Assembly: GCA_964401995.1 (NCBI GenBank)
Contig: CAYOAP010000010.1
Location: forward strand, 1 to 64,000
Origin: DATCBF01 sp964401995
Lineage (GTDB): Bacteria; Actinomycetota; Thermoleophilia; Solirubrobacterales; 70-9
Length of the DNA: 64,000 nucleotides
Direction of reading: 5' to 3'
The notes beneath the pieces are model-generated. The model had not been told where the DNA came from. It searched no databases and worked only from the letters and a program-made list of their open reading frames with translations. The translations under genes and the position numbers were made by a program. Positions within the stretch are counted from its first letter, which is position 1. Every line of letters starts with the position of its first letter. Positions 15,907 through 24,581 of this stretch are shown in pieces.

Positions 15907-16641
15907 ATGACCCCCGAACCGAGATTCGGGCGCATCCTGCTGAAGCTCTCAGGCGAGGCGCTGATGGGCGAGCTCGACCACGGCACCGACGCCGGCGAGG
16001 TCGAGCGGATCGCCCACCAGGTCGGCGCGATCCGCAACCGTGGCGTCGAGGTGGCGATCGTCGTCGGCGCCGGCAACATCTACCGCGGCCTGCAGGCGGC
16101 GGCTGCCGGCATGGACCGCGCCACCGGCGACTACATGGGGATGCTGGCGACGGTGCTCAACGCCCTGACCCTGCAGGACGCGCTGGAGCGGATCGATCAG
16201 CACACGCGGGTGATGTCGGCGATCGATGTCAAGGAGGTCGCCGAGCCCTACATCCGCCGCCGCGCCATGCGCCACCTGGAGAAGGGCCGGGTCGTGATCT
16301 TCGCCGCCGGCACCGGCAACCCGTTCTTCACCACCGACACGGCGGCGGCGCTGCGGGCGCTGGAGATCCACGCGCAAGCGATCCTGATGGCCAAGAACGG
16401 GGTCGAAGGCGTCTACGACGCGGACCCCGCAACTCACCCCGAGGCCAAGTTCATCCCCGCGATCAGCCACCGCGAAGCGATCGAGCGCGGCCTCAAAGTG
16501 ATGGACTCGACCGCGCTCTCGCTCTGCATGGACAACGACCTGCCGATCTACGTCTTCAACATGGGAGACGAGCGCAACATAGATAGGATCGTCTCCGGTG
16601 AGAGGGTGGGCACGCTGGTCTCCAGCACGCCCGCGTCCTAG
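15907..16641 (+). CDS. pyrH: UMP kinase
   Basis: 244 aa, amino-acid-kinase fold. Phosphorylates UMP to UDP with ATP and is a regulated hexamer. Motifs: ILLKLSGEALMG near the start, VVGAGNIYRG, and GTGNPFFTTDTAAALRA for UMP binding. The order rpsB-tsf-pyrH-frr is widely conserved; frr follows at 15 nt. Confidence 0.96.
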   Translation: MTPEPRFGRILLKLSGEALMGELDHGTDAGEVERIAHQVGAIRNRGVEVAIVVGAGNIYRGLQAAAAGMDRATGDYMGMLATVLNALTLQDALERIDQHTRVMSAIDVKEVAEPYIRRRAMRHLEKGRVVIFAAGTGNPFFTTDTAAALRALEIHAQAILMAKNGVEGVYDADPATHPEAKFIPAISHREAIERGLKVMDSTALSLCMDNDLPIYVFNMGDERNIDRIVSGERVGTLVSSTPAS

Positions 16642-16656
16642 GAGAACGGGAGCCCA

Positions 16657-17220
16657 GTGGAGCTGATCGACGAACTGCTCGAAGATGCGAAAGGCCGGAT
16701 GAGGAAGTCGGTCGAGTCGAGCCGTGGCGAGCTGGCCACGGTCCGCACCGGCCGCGCCTCGCCGCATTTGCTCGATCGCATCTCGGTCGACTACTACGGT
16801 GCGGTAACCCCGCTCAAGCAGCTCGCCAACGTTGCCACCAGCGACGCCCGCCTGCTGACAGTGACCCCGTTCGACAAGTCCTCGATCGGGGCGATCGAGA
16901 AATCGATCCAGGAGTCCGATATCGGCCTGACGCCGAGCAACGACGGCAACGTGATCCGCCTGCAGATCCCCGAGCTGACCGAGGAGCGCCGCCGCGAGAT
17001 GGTCAAAGTCGTCCACGGAGTCGCCGAGGAGGGGCGGATCGCGATCCGCAACGTCCGCCGCGACATCATGAGCGACCTGCGCGAGCTGAAGAAGGAGGGC
17101 GAGGCCGGAGAGGACGACGAGCGCCGGGCCGAGTCCTCGCTGCAGAAGCAGACCGACGAGGCGATCGCCGAGATCGACGCCCTGCTCAAGGGCAAGGAAG
17201 AAGAGATCCTCGAAGTGTGA
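16657..17220 (+). CDS. frr: Ribosome recycling factor
   Basis: 187 aa, normal length. Splits post-termination ribosomes together with EF-G. Typical GRASPHLLDRISVDYYG near residue 28 and the long C-terminal helices with EDDERRAESSLQKQTDE. GTG start, with AGGAGAACGGGAG upstream. The uppS GTG overlaps its stop. Confidence 0.95.
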   Translation: MELIDELLEDAKGRMRKSVESSRGELATVRTGRASPHLLDRISVDYYGAVTPLKQLANVATSDARLLTVTPFDKSSIGAIEKSIQESDIGLTPSNDGNVIRLQIPELTEERRREMVKVVHGVAEEGRIAIRNVRRDIMSDLRELKKEGEAGEDDERRAESSLQKQTDEAIAEIDALLKGKEEEILEV

Positions 17221-17888
17221 CCGCCTCCGCGCGGTACGTAGCCATCATCACCGACGGCAATGGCCGTTGGGCGAAGAAGCAGGGCCTGCCCACGGTGGAG
17301 GGCCACCGGGCCGGCGCCGACGTGCTCAAGGCCCGTCTCCGCGACGCCGCTGAGCTGGGGGTCGAGGAGCTGACGGTCTTCTCTTTCTCGACCGAGAACT
17401 GGTCGCGGCCGGACGAGGAGGTCGCCGGCCTGATGACGATGCTCGACGAGCGGATCCACAGCGAAACGCCGGAGCTCGACAAAGAAGGCGTGCGGATGCG
17501 CTTCATCGGACGACGCGAGGGAGTGGATCCGCAGTTGGTCGAGCGGATGGAGTGGGCCGAAGCGACGACGGCCGGCAACAGCCGGATCACGCTCTTCATC
17601 GCCTTCAACTACGGCGGCAGGGCGGAGATCGTCGACGCGGCGCGAAGCTTCGAGGGGGGCTCCGAGGAGGAGTTCCGCCGCCACCTCTACGCAGCCGAGA
17701 TGCACGACCCAGACCTCTTGATACGAACCAGCGGCGAGAAGCGGATCTCCAACTACCTGCTCTGGCAGTGCGCCTACTCGGAGCTGGTCTTCCGCGACGA
17801 GCTCTGGCCGGACTTCACCCGCGAGGCCCTGGAAGGGTCCCTGCGCGAGTTCGAGGCGAGGCAGCGCCGCTTCGGGGCGAGGACCTGA
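17217..17888 (+). CDS. uppS: Isoprenyl transferase (undecaprenyl diphosphate synthase family)
   Basis: 223 aa, cis-prenyltransferase that extends allylic diphosphates with IPP to make the lipid carrier for peptidoglycan. Catalytic Asp in TDGNGRWAKKQGL (the usual Met before Asp is Thr here), LTVFSFSTENWSRP, and RTSGEKRISNYLLWQ for IPP binding. Somewhat short (usual 230-260), so product chain length is uncertain. GTG start overlaps frr; cdsA follows at 2 nt. Confidence 0.93.
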   Translation: MTASARYVAIITDGNGRWAKKQGLPTVEGHRAGADVLKARLRDAAELGVEELTVFSFSTENWSRPDEEVAGLMTMLDERIHSETPELDKEGVRMRFIGRREGVDPQLVERMEWAEATTAGNSRITLFIAFNYGGRAEIVDAARSFEGGSEEEFRRHLYAAEMHDPDLLIRTSGEKRISNYLLWQCAYSELVFRDELWPDFTREALEGSLREFEARQRRFGART

Positions 17889-17890
17889 GC

Positions 17891-18772
17891 GTGGACCTCT
17901 TCGACGACGACATGTTTGCCGAGGACGAGCCGCGTCCCAAACCCGGGCCACGGCCAGCTCCGCGGCGGGGGCGCCTGCGCGGCGAGACCGCGAAACGGGT
18001 CCTCGTCGCGATCCCCTGGATCATCTTCGCGATCGCGATCACCGTCGCCGGCGGCCTCGTCTTCGCAGTCGCGATGATCGCGATTGGGATCGTCTGCCTG
18101 CGCGAGTACATGGAGATGACGGCAGCACAGCGCCCGATCCAGATCGCCGCCTACATCGCGGTCACGGCGCTGATCCTCGCCGCCCATTTCGGCACCTCCT
18201 ACAACGTGCTGCTGATCCTCGCCGCCTCGTTCCCGCTGCTCTTCGCCTTTGCCGCCAGCGGCGGCCCTCACCAGGGAATCACCGTTTCGATGGGGATCAC
18301 GCTGCTGGGGATTGTCTGGATCGGCGTCCCCTTGGTCCACGCCGTCTTTCTCCGCGACCTGCCCAGCCATGGCGCGGCGCTGCTCGTCGACGTCCTGATC
18401 GGCACCTTCGTCACCGACACCGCGGCCTACGCCACCGGCCGCATGTTCGGCAGCCACAAAATCGCCCCCAGCCTCTCGCCCAACAAGACCCTCGAGGGCT
18501 TGATCGGCGGCTTCGTGATCGGCACGATGGGCTTCTGGTTCGCCGGCCTCTATCAGGACTGGCTTACCGGGATCGACGCCCTCCTAATCGGCGCCGCCGT
18601 GGCCGCGATCGCCCCGGTCGGAGACCTCTTCGAGTCGATGCTGAAGCGCGACCTCGGCAAAAAGGACACGGGCACGATCTTCGGCCCCCACGGCGGCATG
18701 CTCGACCGCCTCGACGCGGTCTTCTTCACGGTGGTGGTTGGCTACTACCTCGCCGTCCAGCTGGTCTACTGA
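17891..18772 (+). CDS. cdsA: Phosphatidate cytidylyltransferase (CDP-diglyceride synthase)
   Basis: 293 aa from the GTG at 17891; longer in-frame sequence upstream lies inside uppS. Makes CDP-diacylglycerol from phosphatidic acid and CTP. An acidic/proline-rich cytoplasmic N-terminus precedes about eight membrane segments. The family signature region contains SPNKTLEG (about 197-204) and GDLFESMLKRDLGKKDTG near the C-terminus, with the metal-binding Asp residues. uppS-cdsA-dxr-rseP is a common bacterial order; here two small foreign-looking genes separate cdsA from dxr. Confidence 0.95.
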   Translation: MDLFDDDMFAEDEPRPKPGPRPAPRRGRLRGETAKRVLVAIPWIIFAIAITVAGGLVFAVAMIAIGIVCLREYMEMTAAQRPIQIAAYIAVTALILAAHFGTSYNVLLILAASFPLLFAFAASGGPHQGITVSMGITLLGIVWIGVPLVHAVFLRDLPSHGAALLVDVLIGTFVTDTAAYATGRMFGSHKIAPSLSPNKTLEGLIGGFVIGTMGFWFAGLYQDWLTGIDALLIGAAVAAIAPVGDLFESMLKRDLGKKDTGTIFGPHGGMLDRLDAVFFTVVVGYYLAVQLVY

Positions 18773-18815
18773 GCCCAAGGGGGGAGAGTTTCCGCCGCCC
18801 CAGACTTAGTGGCGT

Positions 18816-19031
18816 GTGCGCTTCAGTCGACATGCCAAGAATCGAATGCGGCTTTATGGCCTTCTCGTCGAAGAGATCGAAGGGGTCGTTGTGCCTGGCA
18901 ATCTGCGCGCTCTCGACGCCCATAATCGTCCGATCTTCGATGGTCGGGGTCGCGATGGTCAGGAGATCGAAGTGGTCATGGCGCTTGACGTGCCCGATTT
19001 TGTGATTACGGTGTTTGCAGAGAAGAAATGA
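18816..19031 (+). CDS. DUF4258-type small protein, putative toxin
   Basis: 71 aa from a GTG (another GTG lies 2 nt earlier out of frame). MRFSRHAKNRM at the N-terminus and the final VPDFVITVFAEKK match the DUF4258 pattern, a small RelE/BrnT-like fold often encoded beside DUF2283 proteins. G+C is about 53-55% by hand count against ~68% in dxr next door, so it was probably acquired by transfer. Overlaps the next gene by 4 nt. A toxin role is inferred only from family and pairing. Confidence 0.65.
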   Translation: MRFSRHAKNRMRLYGLLVEEIEGVVVPGNLRALDAHNRPIFDGRGRDGQEIEVVMALDVPDFVITVFAEKK

Positions 19032-19327
19032 TGCGCGCGGACTACGACAGCCAAGCCAACGCAATCCAGATATCCCTAGTGGACGCTGCGACTGCTGACC
19101 GTGCTGAAAAAATTGGCGAGCCTCTAGCCGCGGTCGTCGCAATAGCTGACAACGTGGCGGTTGCTGTTGACCTGCTTTGTCCCGATCTGGGGATCGAGGT
19201 ACCGCTGCGCGAAGCCGCTGAGAGGAATGGCCTGGATGCGGAGGAACTCATCGCCGCCGCACAGGCCGCGCTTGCTGCTCCCGATCGAGTGGTCACAGTG
19301 GCCGTCGGCATTCGCGCCGCAGCCTGA
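19028..19327 (+). CDS. DUF2283-type small protein, putative antitoxin
   Basis: 99 aa. The first half (MRADYDSQANAIQISL, then GEPLAAVVAIADNVAVAVDLL) has the DUF2283 layout, in which a short beta-sheet protein begins 'xYDxxxDAxYI'. The second half adds an Ala-rich helical extension. The ATGA overlap with the DUF4258 gene suggests coupled expression. Low G+C like its partner. Probably the immunity or antitoxin partner, but no experimental type is established for this family that I can assert. Confidence 0.6.
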   Translation: MMRADYDSQANAIQISLVDAATADRAEKIGEPLAAVVAIADNVAVAVDLLCPDLGIEVPLREAAERNGLDAEELIAAAQAALAAPDRVVTVAVGIRAAA

Positions 19328-19353
19328 TAACTCGGTCGACAGAGTCGCCCACC

Positions 19354-19359
19354 TATCCT
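19354..19359 (+). promoter_or_regulatory. -10 box (TATCCT) for dxr, leaderless start
   Basis: TATCCT ends 9 nt before the dxr ATG at 19369. A separate promoter here would keep dxr-rseP expression independent of the inserted small gene pair. Confidence 0.4.
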
Positions 19360-19368
19360 CCCTGACTG

Positions 19369-20514
19369 ATGAAGAAGCTGGTGATACTCGGGTCGACCGG
19401 CTCGATCGGGACCCAGGCGCTGGAGATCGTTGCCGCGTCCGAGGAGCTGCAGGTCGTTGGCCTGGCGGCCGGGTCGAGCTGGGAGCTGACGGTCGAGCAG
19501 GCCCGTCAGTTCGGGGTGCCGGCGATCGCGCTTGCCGACGAGGGGGCGATCGCCCAGGCGCGCGATGCCTGGAGCGGGCGGATACTGGCCGGGCAGGACG
19601 GGGTACGCGAGCTGATCGTGGATTCCGGCGCCGACATCGTCCTCAACGGCATGGTTGGCGCCGCTGGACTGGGTCCCACCGTCATCGCCCTGACCGAGGG
19701 CATCGACGTCGCCCTCGCCAACAAGGAGAGCCTGGTGATCGGCGGCGAGCTGGTGATGGCCCTGGTCGAGGCGACCGGCGCCCGGCTGCTGCCGGTCGAC
19801 TCCGAGCACTCGGCTCTTTTCCAGCTGATTAACGCCGAGCCGCCCGGCACGGTCGCCCGGCTGATGCTGACCGCCTCGGGCGGGCCATTCCGTGGCCGCG
19901 ACGATCTCTCCGGGGTCTCCGTCGCCGACGCCCTCGCTCACCCGACCTGGGAGATGGGTGGCAGGATCACGATCGACTCGGCGACGCTGATGAACAAGGG
20001 CTTCGAGGCGATCGAGGCCCATCACCTCTTCGCCATCCCCTACGAGCGGATCGGTGTTGTCGTCCACCCGCAGTCGATCGTCCACTCGCTGATCGACCTG
20101 ATCGACGGCGCCTCGCTGGCCCACCTCGGCTATCCCGACATGAAGGTGCCGATCTCCTACGCCCTCCACTTCCCCGATCGAGCCGCGGTCGATGTGCCCC
20201 GGCTCGACCTCGCCGCGATCGGCGAATTGACCTTCGAGCAGCCTGACCCCGAGACCTTTGCCTGCCTGCGCCTGGCCCGTGAGGCCGGCGAAGCGGGGGG
20301 GACGGCGCCCTGCGTGCTGAACGCCGCCGACGAGGTCGCCGTCGCCGCCTTCCTTGACGGCCAGATTCCTTTCACAGGCATCGCCGCGGTGATCGAGCGC
20401 GTAATAGAGGAGATGCCCGCCCGCCCGGTCACCCACTTCAACGACCTCTTCGACGCCGACGCCGAGGCCAGGCGCCGCACCGACGAGCAGGTCCAAGGGT
20501 TGACACTGGCATGA
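19369..20514 (+). CDS. dxr: 1-deoxy-D-xylulose 5-phosphate reductoisomerase
   Basis: 381 aa, normal length. NADPH-dependent conversion of DXP to MEP in the non-mevalonate isoprenoid pathway; target of fosmidomycin. N-terminal ILGSTGSIGTQALEI binds NADPH. LANKESLVIGGEL, DSEHSALFQ (metal-binding Asp and Glu), ASGGPFRG and ATLMNKGFEAIEAHHLF are all present. Its stop overlaps the rseP start by 4 nt; ispG of the same pathway lies 2.4 kb downstream. Confidence 0.96.
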   Translation: MKKLVILGSTGSIGTQALEIVAASEELQVVGLAAGSSWELTVEQARQFGVPAIALADEGAIAQARDAWSGRILAGQDGVRELIVDSGADIVLNGMVGAAGLGPTVIALTEGIDVALANKESLVIGGELVMALVEATGARLLPVDSEHSALFQLINAEPPGTVARLMLTASGGPFRGRDDLSGVSVADALAHPTWEMGGRITIDSATLMNKGFEAIEAHHLFAIPYERIGVVVHPQSIVHSLIDLIDGASLAHLGYPDMKVPISYALHFPDRAAVDVPRLDLAAIGELTFEQPDPETFACLRLAREAGEAGGTAPCVLNAADEVAVAAFLDGQIPFTGIAAVIERVIEEMPARPVTHFNDLFDADAEARRRTDEQVQGLTLA

Positions 20515-21617
20515 GCTCCGCGCTGAACTGGGTTCTGGTCGTCTTCGGCTTCTGCCTTTTGGTCATCCTCCACGAGGCTGGCCACTTTTTCGCCGCCAAG
20601 GCCACCGGAATGCGCGTCGAGCGCTTCTTCCTCTTCCTTGGCCCCAAGCTCGTCTCGATGAAACGGGGCGAGACCGAGTACGGGATCGCGGCGATCCCGA
20701 TTGGGGGCTACGTGAAAATCACCGGCATGAATCCCGAGGAGGAGCTGCCGCCGGAGGTGGCAGCCCGGGGCTATTACCGCCAGCCGGTCTGGAAGCGGAT
20801 CGTCGTCATCGGCGCCGGCCCTGCGGTGAACATCGTGCTTGCCTTCGCGATCCTTTTCGTCCTCGCCTTCAGCGCCAACGAGCCGACAACCAAGATCGAA
20901 TCGGTCGTTCCCAAGTCCCCCGCCGCGGCGGTGGGGCTAAAGCCGGGCGACCGTGTCGTCGCAATCGACGGCAAGTCATACCCGGACCTCGACGCCACCG
21001 CCCGCCTCGAACACTTCAGCAAGGCGATCGCAGAACACCACTGTGTCGCAGGGGCAACGGACAAGGGGTGCCGCGCGACCACGCCGGTCAAGTTGGAGGT
21101 CAACCGCGCCGGCAACACACGGGTTATCGAGGTCTACCCGACCTACGACCCCAGCATCAAGCAGGCCAGGATCGGATTCAAATACGGGGAAGAGCCGATG
21201 CACCTCAACGCCTCCGGCGCGGTCTCCCATGCCTCAGGCCAGATATGGGAAGTCACCTCTGGCACCTTCCACGTCTTCAGCCACATCTTTGAATCTGAGC
21301 AGCGCAAGCAGGTTTCCGGCGTCGTCGGCGTTGGCGATGTCGCTCATCAGGTCGTCGGCTTCAGCGCCAGCGCCGCGCTTGGGCTCCTAGCTCTCGTCAG
21401 CCTCTCGCTCGGCCTGATCAACCTTTTGCCGATCTTGCCACTCGACGGCGGCCACATCTTCTGGAGCCTGGTTGAGAAACTGCGGGGGGCGCCAGTCTCG
21501 ATGCGGGTGATCGAGCGGGCCACGGTGCTCGGCTTCCTCCTCGTCGCTGCCCTGATGTTCGTCGGCCTCAGCAACGACATCGGCCGCCTCACCGGCGAAG
21601 GCTTCAACGTCCGCTAG
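20511..21617 (+). CDS. rseP: Site-2 protease, RseP/M50 family
   Basis: 368 aa intramembrane zinc metalloprotease with one PDZ domain. HEAGH (21-25) in the first membrane helix and NLLPILPLDGGH near residue 305-315 are the metal ligands. The PDZ region lies about 120-210 (KSPAAAVGLKPGDRVVAIDG). Family members cleave anti-sigma factors and signal peptide remnants. Co-translated with dxr. The last 14 bp overlap the 3' end of the convergent gene. Confidence 0.93.
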   Translation: MSSALNWVLVVFGFCLLVILHEAGHFFAAKATGMRVERFFLFLGPKLVSMKRGETEYGIAAIPIGGYVKITGMNPEEELPPEVAARGYYRQPVWKRIVVIGAGPAVNIVLAFAILFVLAFSANEPTTKIESVVPKSPAAAVGLKPGDRVVAIDGKSYPDLDATARLEHFSKAIAEHHCVAGATDKGCRATTPVKLEVNRAGNTRVIEVYPTYDPSIKQARIGFKYGEEPMHLNASGAVSHASGQIWEVTSGTFHVFSHIFESEQRKQVSGVVGVGDVAHQVVGFSASAALGLLALVSLSLGLINLLPILPLDGGHIFWSLVEKLRGAPVSMRVIERATVLGFLLVAALMFVGLSNDIGRLTGEGFNVR

Positions 21618-22830
21618 CGACGACCTTGAAGCTGCGCTTGGCGGGGGTCGGGTCGATCAGTCCAGCCGAGGCCGCCCGGACTTCGAATGTGTGGTGGCCG
21701 AGCGCCAGCGCCTTCGTCGTGAACGGCGACTGGCAGGCCTTGAAGGCGGCGGAGTCGAGGCGGCACTGGAACGTCGATCCCGCGAGGCCTGATCTGAACT
21801 TGAAAGTCGGTGTCCGGTCCTTCGTCTTGCTCGGAAGCGGGCCCGAGAACGACGTCTGTGGGAAGACGGCCACCGATGAGACGGGGCTGGTCAGGCTCGG
21901 CTTGGTCACGGTGACGTCGATGGCTGGCGCGCCAAGATCGACGATCCAGGTGTAGCTGGCGGGGCTCGGATCCGGCCCGGCGCCGTTTATGCCCCGCACC
22001 TGGAAGGTGTGCTGGCCCTCGGCGAGCCCGGTGTAGATCTGCGGGCCGCCGAAGGGGCAGGGGCTGAACGGGGCGGAGTCGAGCTTGCATTCATAACTGG
22101 TCGCCGTCGGCGCTTCGTAGGTGAATTCGGCCGTGGCGCTGCCAGAGAGGGACGGCGGGCGGTCGTCGATCGCGGTGTTGGGCGGCCCGGGACAGGTCGT
22201 CTCGGTTGGCGTGGCGGAGTTGCTGCGCGGCGTGGGGGCGACCTCGGAGAAATCGGCAGAGCTGACGTTGGTGTCGTCACTGTCTTCAAGCAACGTTGCG
22301 CAGCCGGGCGCGATCGAGCGCCTGATCGCCTTCCCGACTGTGATCCCAGAGGGCGAGGCGGGCGTGCCCACGCCGGTTCCGGCCGCCGACTGCAGCACGG
22401 CTCCACCGCTGAAGTTGCCCCAGGCCACGCAGTCGGCGGGCGCGCCGCCGGCGTTCCAGCAGACAGCGCCTCCGGCCGCGGGGATGCTGAGGCCCGCGTC
22501 GACCAGGTCCGGGGTGACCCCGGCAAAGGTCGTGCTGACTTCGCTGTCGCCGATCAGGACCGTCCGCTGGTTTTCCGATTTCGCCACCGCGGCGCTGAAG
22601 GTGGAGGTGTGGACTAGGGCGCCCGTCGAGCTGTAGACGGTGAGCGAGTGGCCGCTGAGGGCGTTCTGGCCACTGGCGTACATCTGCAGCTCGACATAGC
22701 TGTCCTCGCCTGCGCCTGGATAGACCTCACGCACCTTGATCAGGTGGAACGTCGCCTCGGCGGCGGGCGCGATCGTCAGCATCGCGACCGTGATCGCTGC
22801 CAGGCAGGCAAAAAAGCGCCGCACTCCCAT
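21604..22830 (-). CDS. Secreted protein with lamin-tail-like and Ig-like domains, unknown function
   Basis: 408 aa. Signal peptide 1-26 with likely cleavage after AEA. Residues about 27-200 resemble a lamin-tail-type beta domain (VREVYPGAGEDSYVELQMYA). Two Ig-like repeats then each hold a Cys pair (YECKLDSAPFSPC and FQCRLDSAAFKAC), probably disulfide-bonded. There is no C-terminal anchor, so it is probably released or wall-associated. It lies on the opposite strand within an isoprenoid/protease block, its start codon next to ispG upstream sequence and its end overlapping rseP by 14 bp. Confidence 0.8.
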   Translation of the reverse strand: MGVRRFFACLAAITVAMLTIAPAAEATFHLIKVREVYPGAGEDSYVELQMYASGQNALSGHSLTVYSSTGALVHTSTFSAAVAKSENQRTVLIGDSEVSTTFAGVTPDLVDAGLSIPAAGGAVCWNAGGAPADCVAWGNFSGGAVLQSAAGTGVGTPASPSGITVGKAIRRSIAPGCATLLEDSDDTNVSSADFSEVAPTPRSNSATPTETTCPGPPNTAIDDRPPSLSGSATAEFTYEAPTATSYECKLDSAPFSPCPFGGPQIYTGLAEGQHTFQVRGINGAGPDPSPASYTWIVDLGAPAIDVTVTKPSLTSPVSSVAVFPQTSFSGPLPSKTKDRTPTFKFRSGLAGSTFQCRLDSAAFKACQSPFTTKALALGHHTFEVRAASAGLIDPTPAKRSFKVVASGR

Positions 22831-22867
22831 GTTCCAAGCCTACGACCAAGCCCGGAAGCCGGGCCGG

Positions 22868-22873
22868 TACGCT
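22868..22873 (+). promoter_or_regulatory. -10 box (TACGCT) for ispG, leaderless start
   Basis: TACGCT ends 6 nt before the ATG at 22880. This supports 22880 as the true ispG start rather than upstream in-frame ATGs inside the divergent gene. Confidence 0.4.
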
Positions 22874-22879
22874 TCGCCA

Positions 22880-24133
22880 ATGGCTTCCAAGCGACAGATC
22901 TTCGTCGGCAAGGTGCCGATCGGCGGCGGCGCCCCGGTCGCGGTGCAGACGATGACCAAGACCGAGACCGCGAATCTGGCGGCGACGATGGAGCAGATCC
23001 GCAAAGTCGCCGACGCCGGGGCCGACATCGTCCGCTGCGCGGTGCCGCGCGAGCAGGACGCCGAGGCGCTGAAGACGATCGTCAAAGAATCGCCGATCCC
23101 GATCATCGCCGACATCCACTTCAACCACACCCTGGCGTTGAAAGCGATCGACGCCGGCGCCCACTGCATCCGGCTCAACCCAGGCAACATCGGCGGCCGC
23201 GAGAAAGTCGCCGAGGTCGCGGTCAAGGCGACCGCCGCCGGAGTGCCGATGCGGATCGGGGTCAACTCCGGCTCGTTGCCGAAACACCTGCACGCGCTGG
23301 AGCGCGAAGCGCCGGTCGAGGCGCTGGTCGCCGCCGCGGTCGAGTTCGTCGAGCTGATGGAGGGCCTCGACTTCGAAGACTTCAAGATCTCGATCAAGTC
23401 GACCAACGTGCCGAACACGATCGCCGCCAACCGCCTGCTCTCCGAGAAGGTCCCCTATCCGCTGCACCTGGGGATCACCGAGGCCGGGACCAAATGGTCG
23501 GGCTCGCTGAAATCGGCGGTCGGGCTGGGGACGCTGCTCGCCGATGGGATCGGCGACACGATCCGGATCTCGCTCTCGACCTTCCACGCCGAGGAGGAGG
23601 TCAAGGTCGCCTGGGAGATCCTCAAGGCGCTGCAGCTGCGCGAGCGCGGCCCGGTCCTGATCGCCTGCCCGACCTGCGGCCGGCTCCAGTTCGACATGGA
23701 CGCCGTCGTCACCGAAATCGAGCAGCGCCTCGAAAGCTATGCCGAGCCGGTCGAGGTCGCCGTCCTCGGTTGCGCGGTGAACGGGATCGGCGAGGCCAGC
23801 CACGCCGACTTCGGCATCACCGGGGCCAAGAACGAGGGCTTGATCTTCGCCCACGGCAAGCCGCTGCGAAAGGTCCCGCAGGCGACCTTGGTCGACGCCC
23901 TCTTCGAGGAGATCGACAAGTCGCTCGACCGCGGCAAGGTCGAGGTCGACGCCGCCAAGTCCGCCGAGGGGGGCGAGTGGCTGGCCAAGATCGAGGAGGA
24001 AAACGCCGGCGAACTCACCCCCGAGAAGATCGCCAAGATGGAGCACGAAGCTGCCGAGAAAGGCGAGTCCGATCGGGTCCTGATGGACGAGGCTGTGTCG
24101 CCGACGGCCGGGCGCAGGTTCACCAGGGCGTAG
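22880..24133 (+). CDS. ispG: 4-hydroxy-3-methylbut-2-en-1-yl diphosphate synthase (GcpE)
   Basis: 417 aa from the ATG at 22880, chosen because the conserved family start (VGKVPIGGGAPVAVQTMT) follows at once. It converts MEcPP to HMBPP, the penultimate step of the MEP pathway, using a [4Fe-4S] cluster. The cluster Cys residues are Cys263 and Cys266 (CPTCGR) and Cys298 (LGCAVNGIGE). A long quasi-palindrome begins just after its stop. Confidence 0.95.
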   Translation: MASKRQIFVGKVPIGGGAPVAVQTMTKTETANLAATMEQIRKVADAGADIVRCAVPREQDAEALKTIVKESPIPIIADIHFNHTLALKAIDAGAHCIRLNPGNIGGREKVAEVAVKATAAGVPMRIGVNSGSLPKHLHALEREAPVEALVAAAVEFVELMEGLDFEDFKISIKSTNVPNTIAANRLLSEKVPYPLHLGITEAGTKWSGSLKSAVGLGTLLADGIGDTIRISLSTFHAEEEVKVAWEILKALQLRERGPVLIACPTCGRLQFDMDAVVTEIEQRLESYAEPVEVAVLGCAVNGIGEASHADFGITGAKNEGLIFAHGKPLRKVPQATLVDALFEEIDKSLDRGKVEVDAAKSAEGGEWLAKIEEENAGELTPEKIAKMEHEAAEKGESDRVLMDEAVSPTAGRRFTRA

Positions 24134-24145
24134 GGCGCTGGGCGC

Positions 24146-24550
24146 GCGGGGCCTGACGCCGCGCTGGGGCACTCTCGGCGGCCCTTTCGCGCTGCTCCGG
24201 GCGATGGGACACCGCGCACCTTGAGCTCAATCCTTGCCCTCCACAGCCTTCGGGCCGGCGAGTCCGCCCCATCCCGACGCCACCCACGCGAGCAGCGACC
24301 CCGGCTGACCAGAAGCTCCGAAGCCGCGCGAAAGCTCCATAGCTCCGGGTGGCCTGCAAGTTTCCGCGCGGCTTCGAAGCTCTAGCTGCTGCGCGGACGC
24401 CTCGCTCGCGGGTGGCGTCGGTGCGGGGGTGGACTCCGCCGCGCGGAGTCTGCTGAGGGCGAGGCTTCTGCCCTGCGAGCGCTTCCGGCCTGTCGCCCGA
24501 AGCAGATCGCAGCGCAAGGAGGGTGCCCCCGCGGCGGCGTCAGGCCCCGC
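24146..24550. repeat. 405-bp imperfect palindrome filling the ispG-proS gap
   Basis: The whole 448-bp gap lacks a credible gene. Its outer 17 bp are a perfect inverted repeat (24146-24162 and 24534-24550), and 20-21 bp arms near the middle (24314-24333 and 24361-24381) share the same centre at about 24348. Between them further segments match with mismatches and small gaps, such as the ccgacgccaccc/gggtggcgtcgg pair and the gcgctgc/gcagcgc pair. One huge cruciform or RNA hairpin could form. Origin unknown: degenerate transposable element, regulatory RNA or structural element. Confidence 0.75.
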
Positions 24551-24569
24551 AGCCAGGCGCCCCGACGGA

Positions 24570-24575
24570 TAGGTT
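24570..24575 (+). promoter_or_regulatory. -10 box (TAGGTT) for proS, leaderless start
   Basis: TAGGTT ends 6 nt before the proS GTG at 24582. No -35 consensus is visible in the palindrome just upstream. Confidence 0.45.
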
Positions 24576-24581
24576 TCCCCC

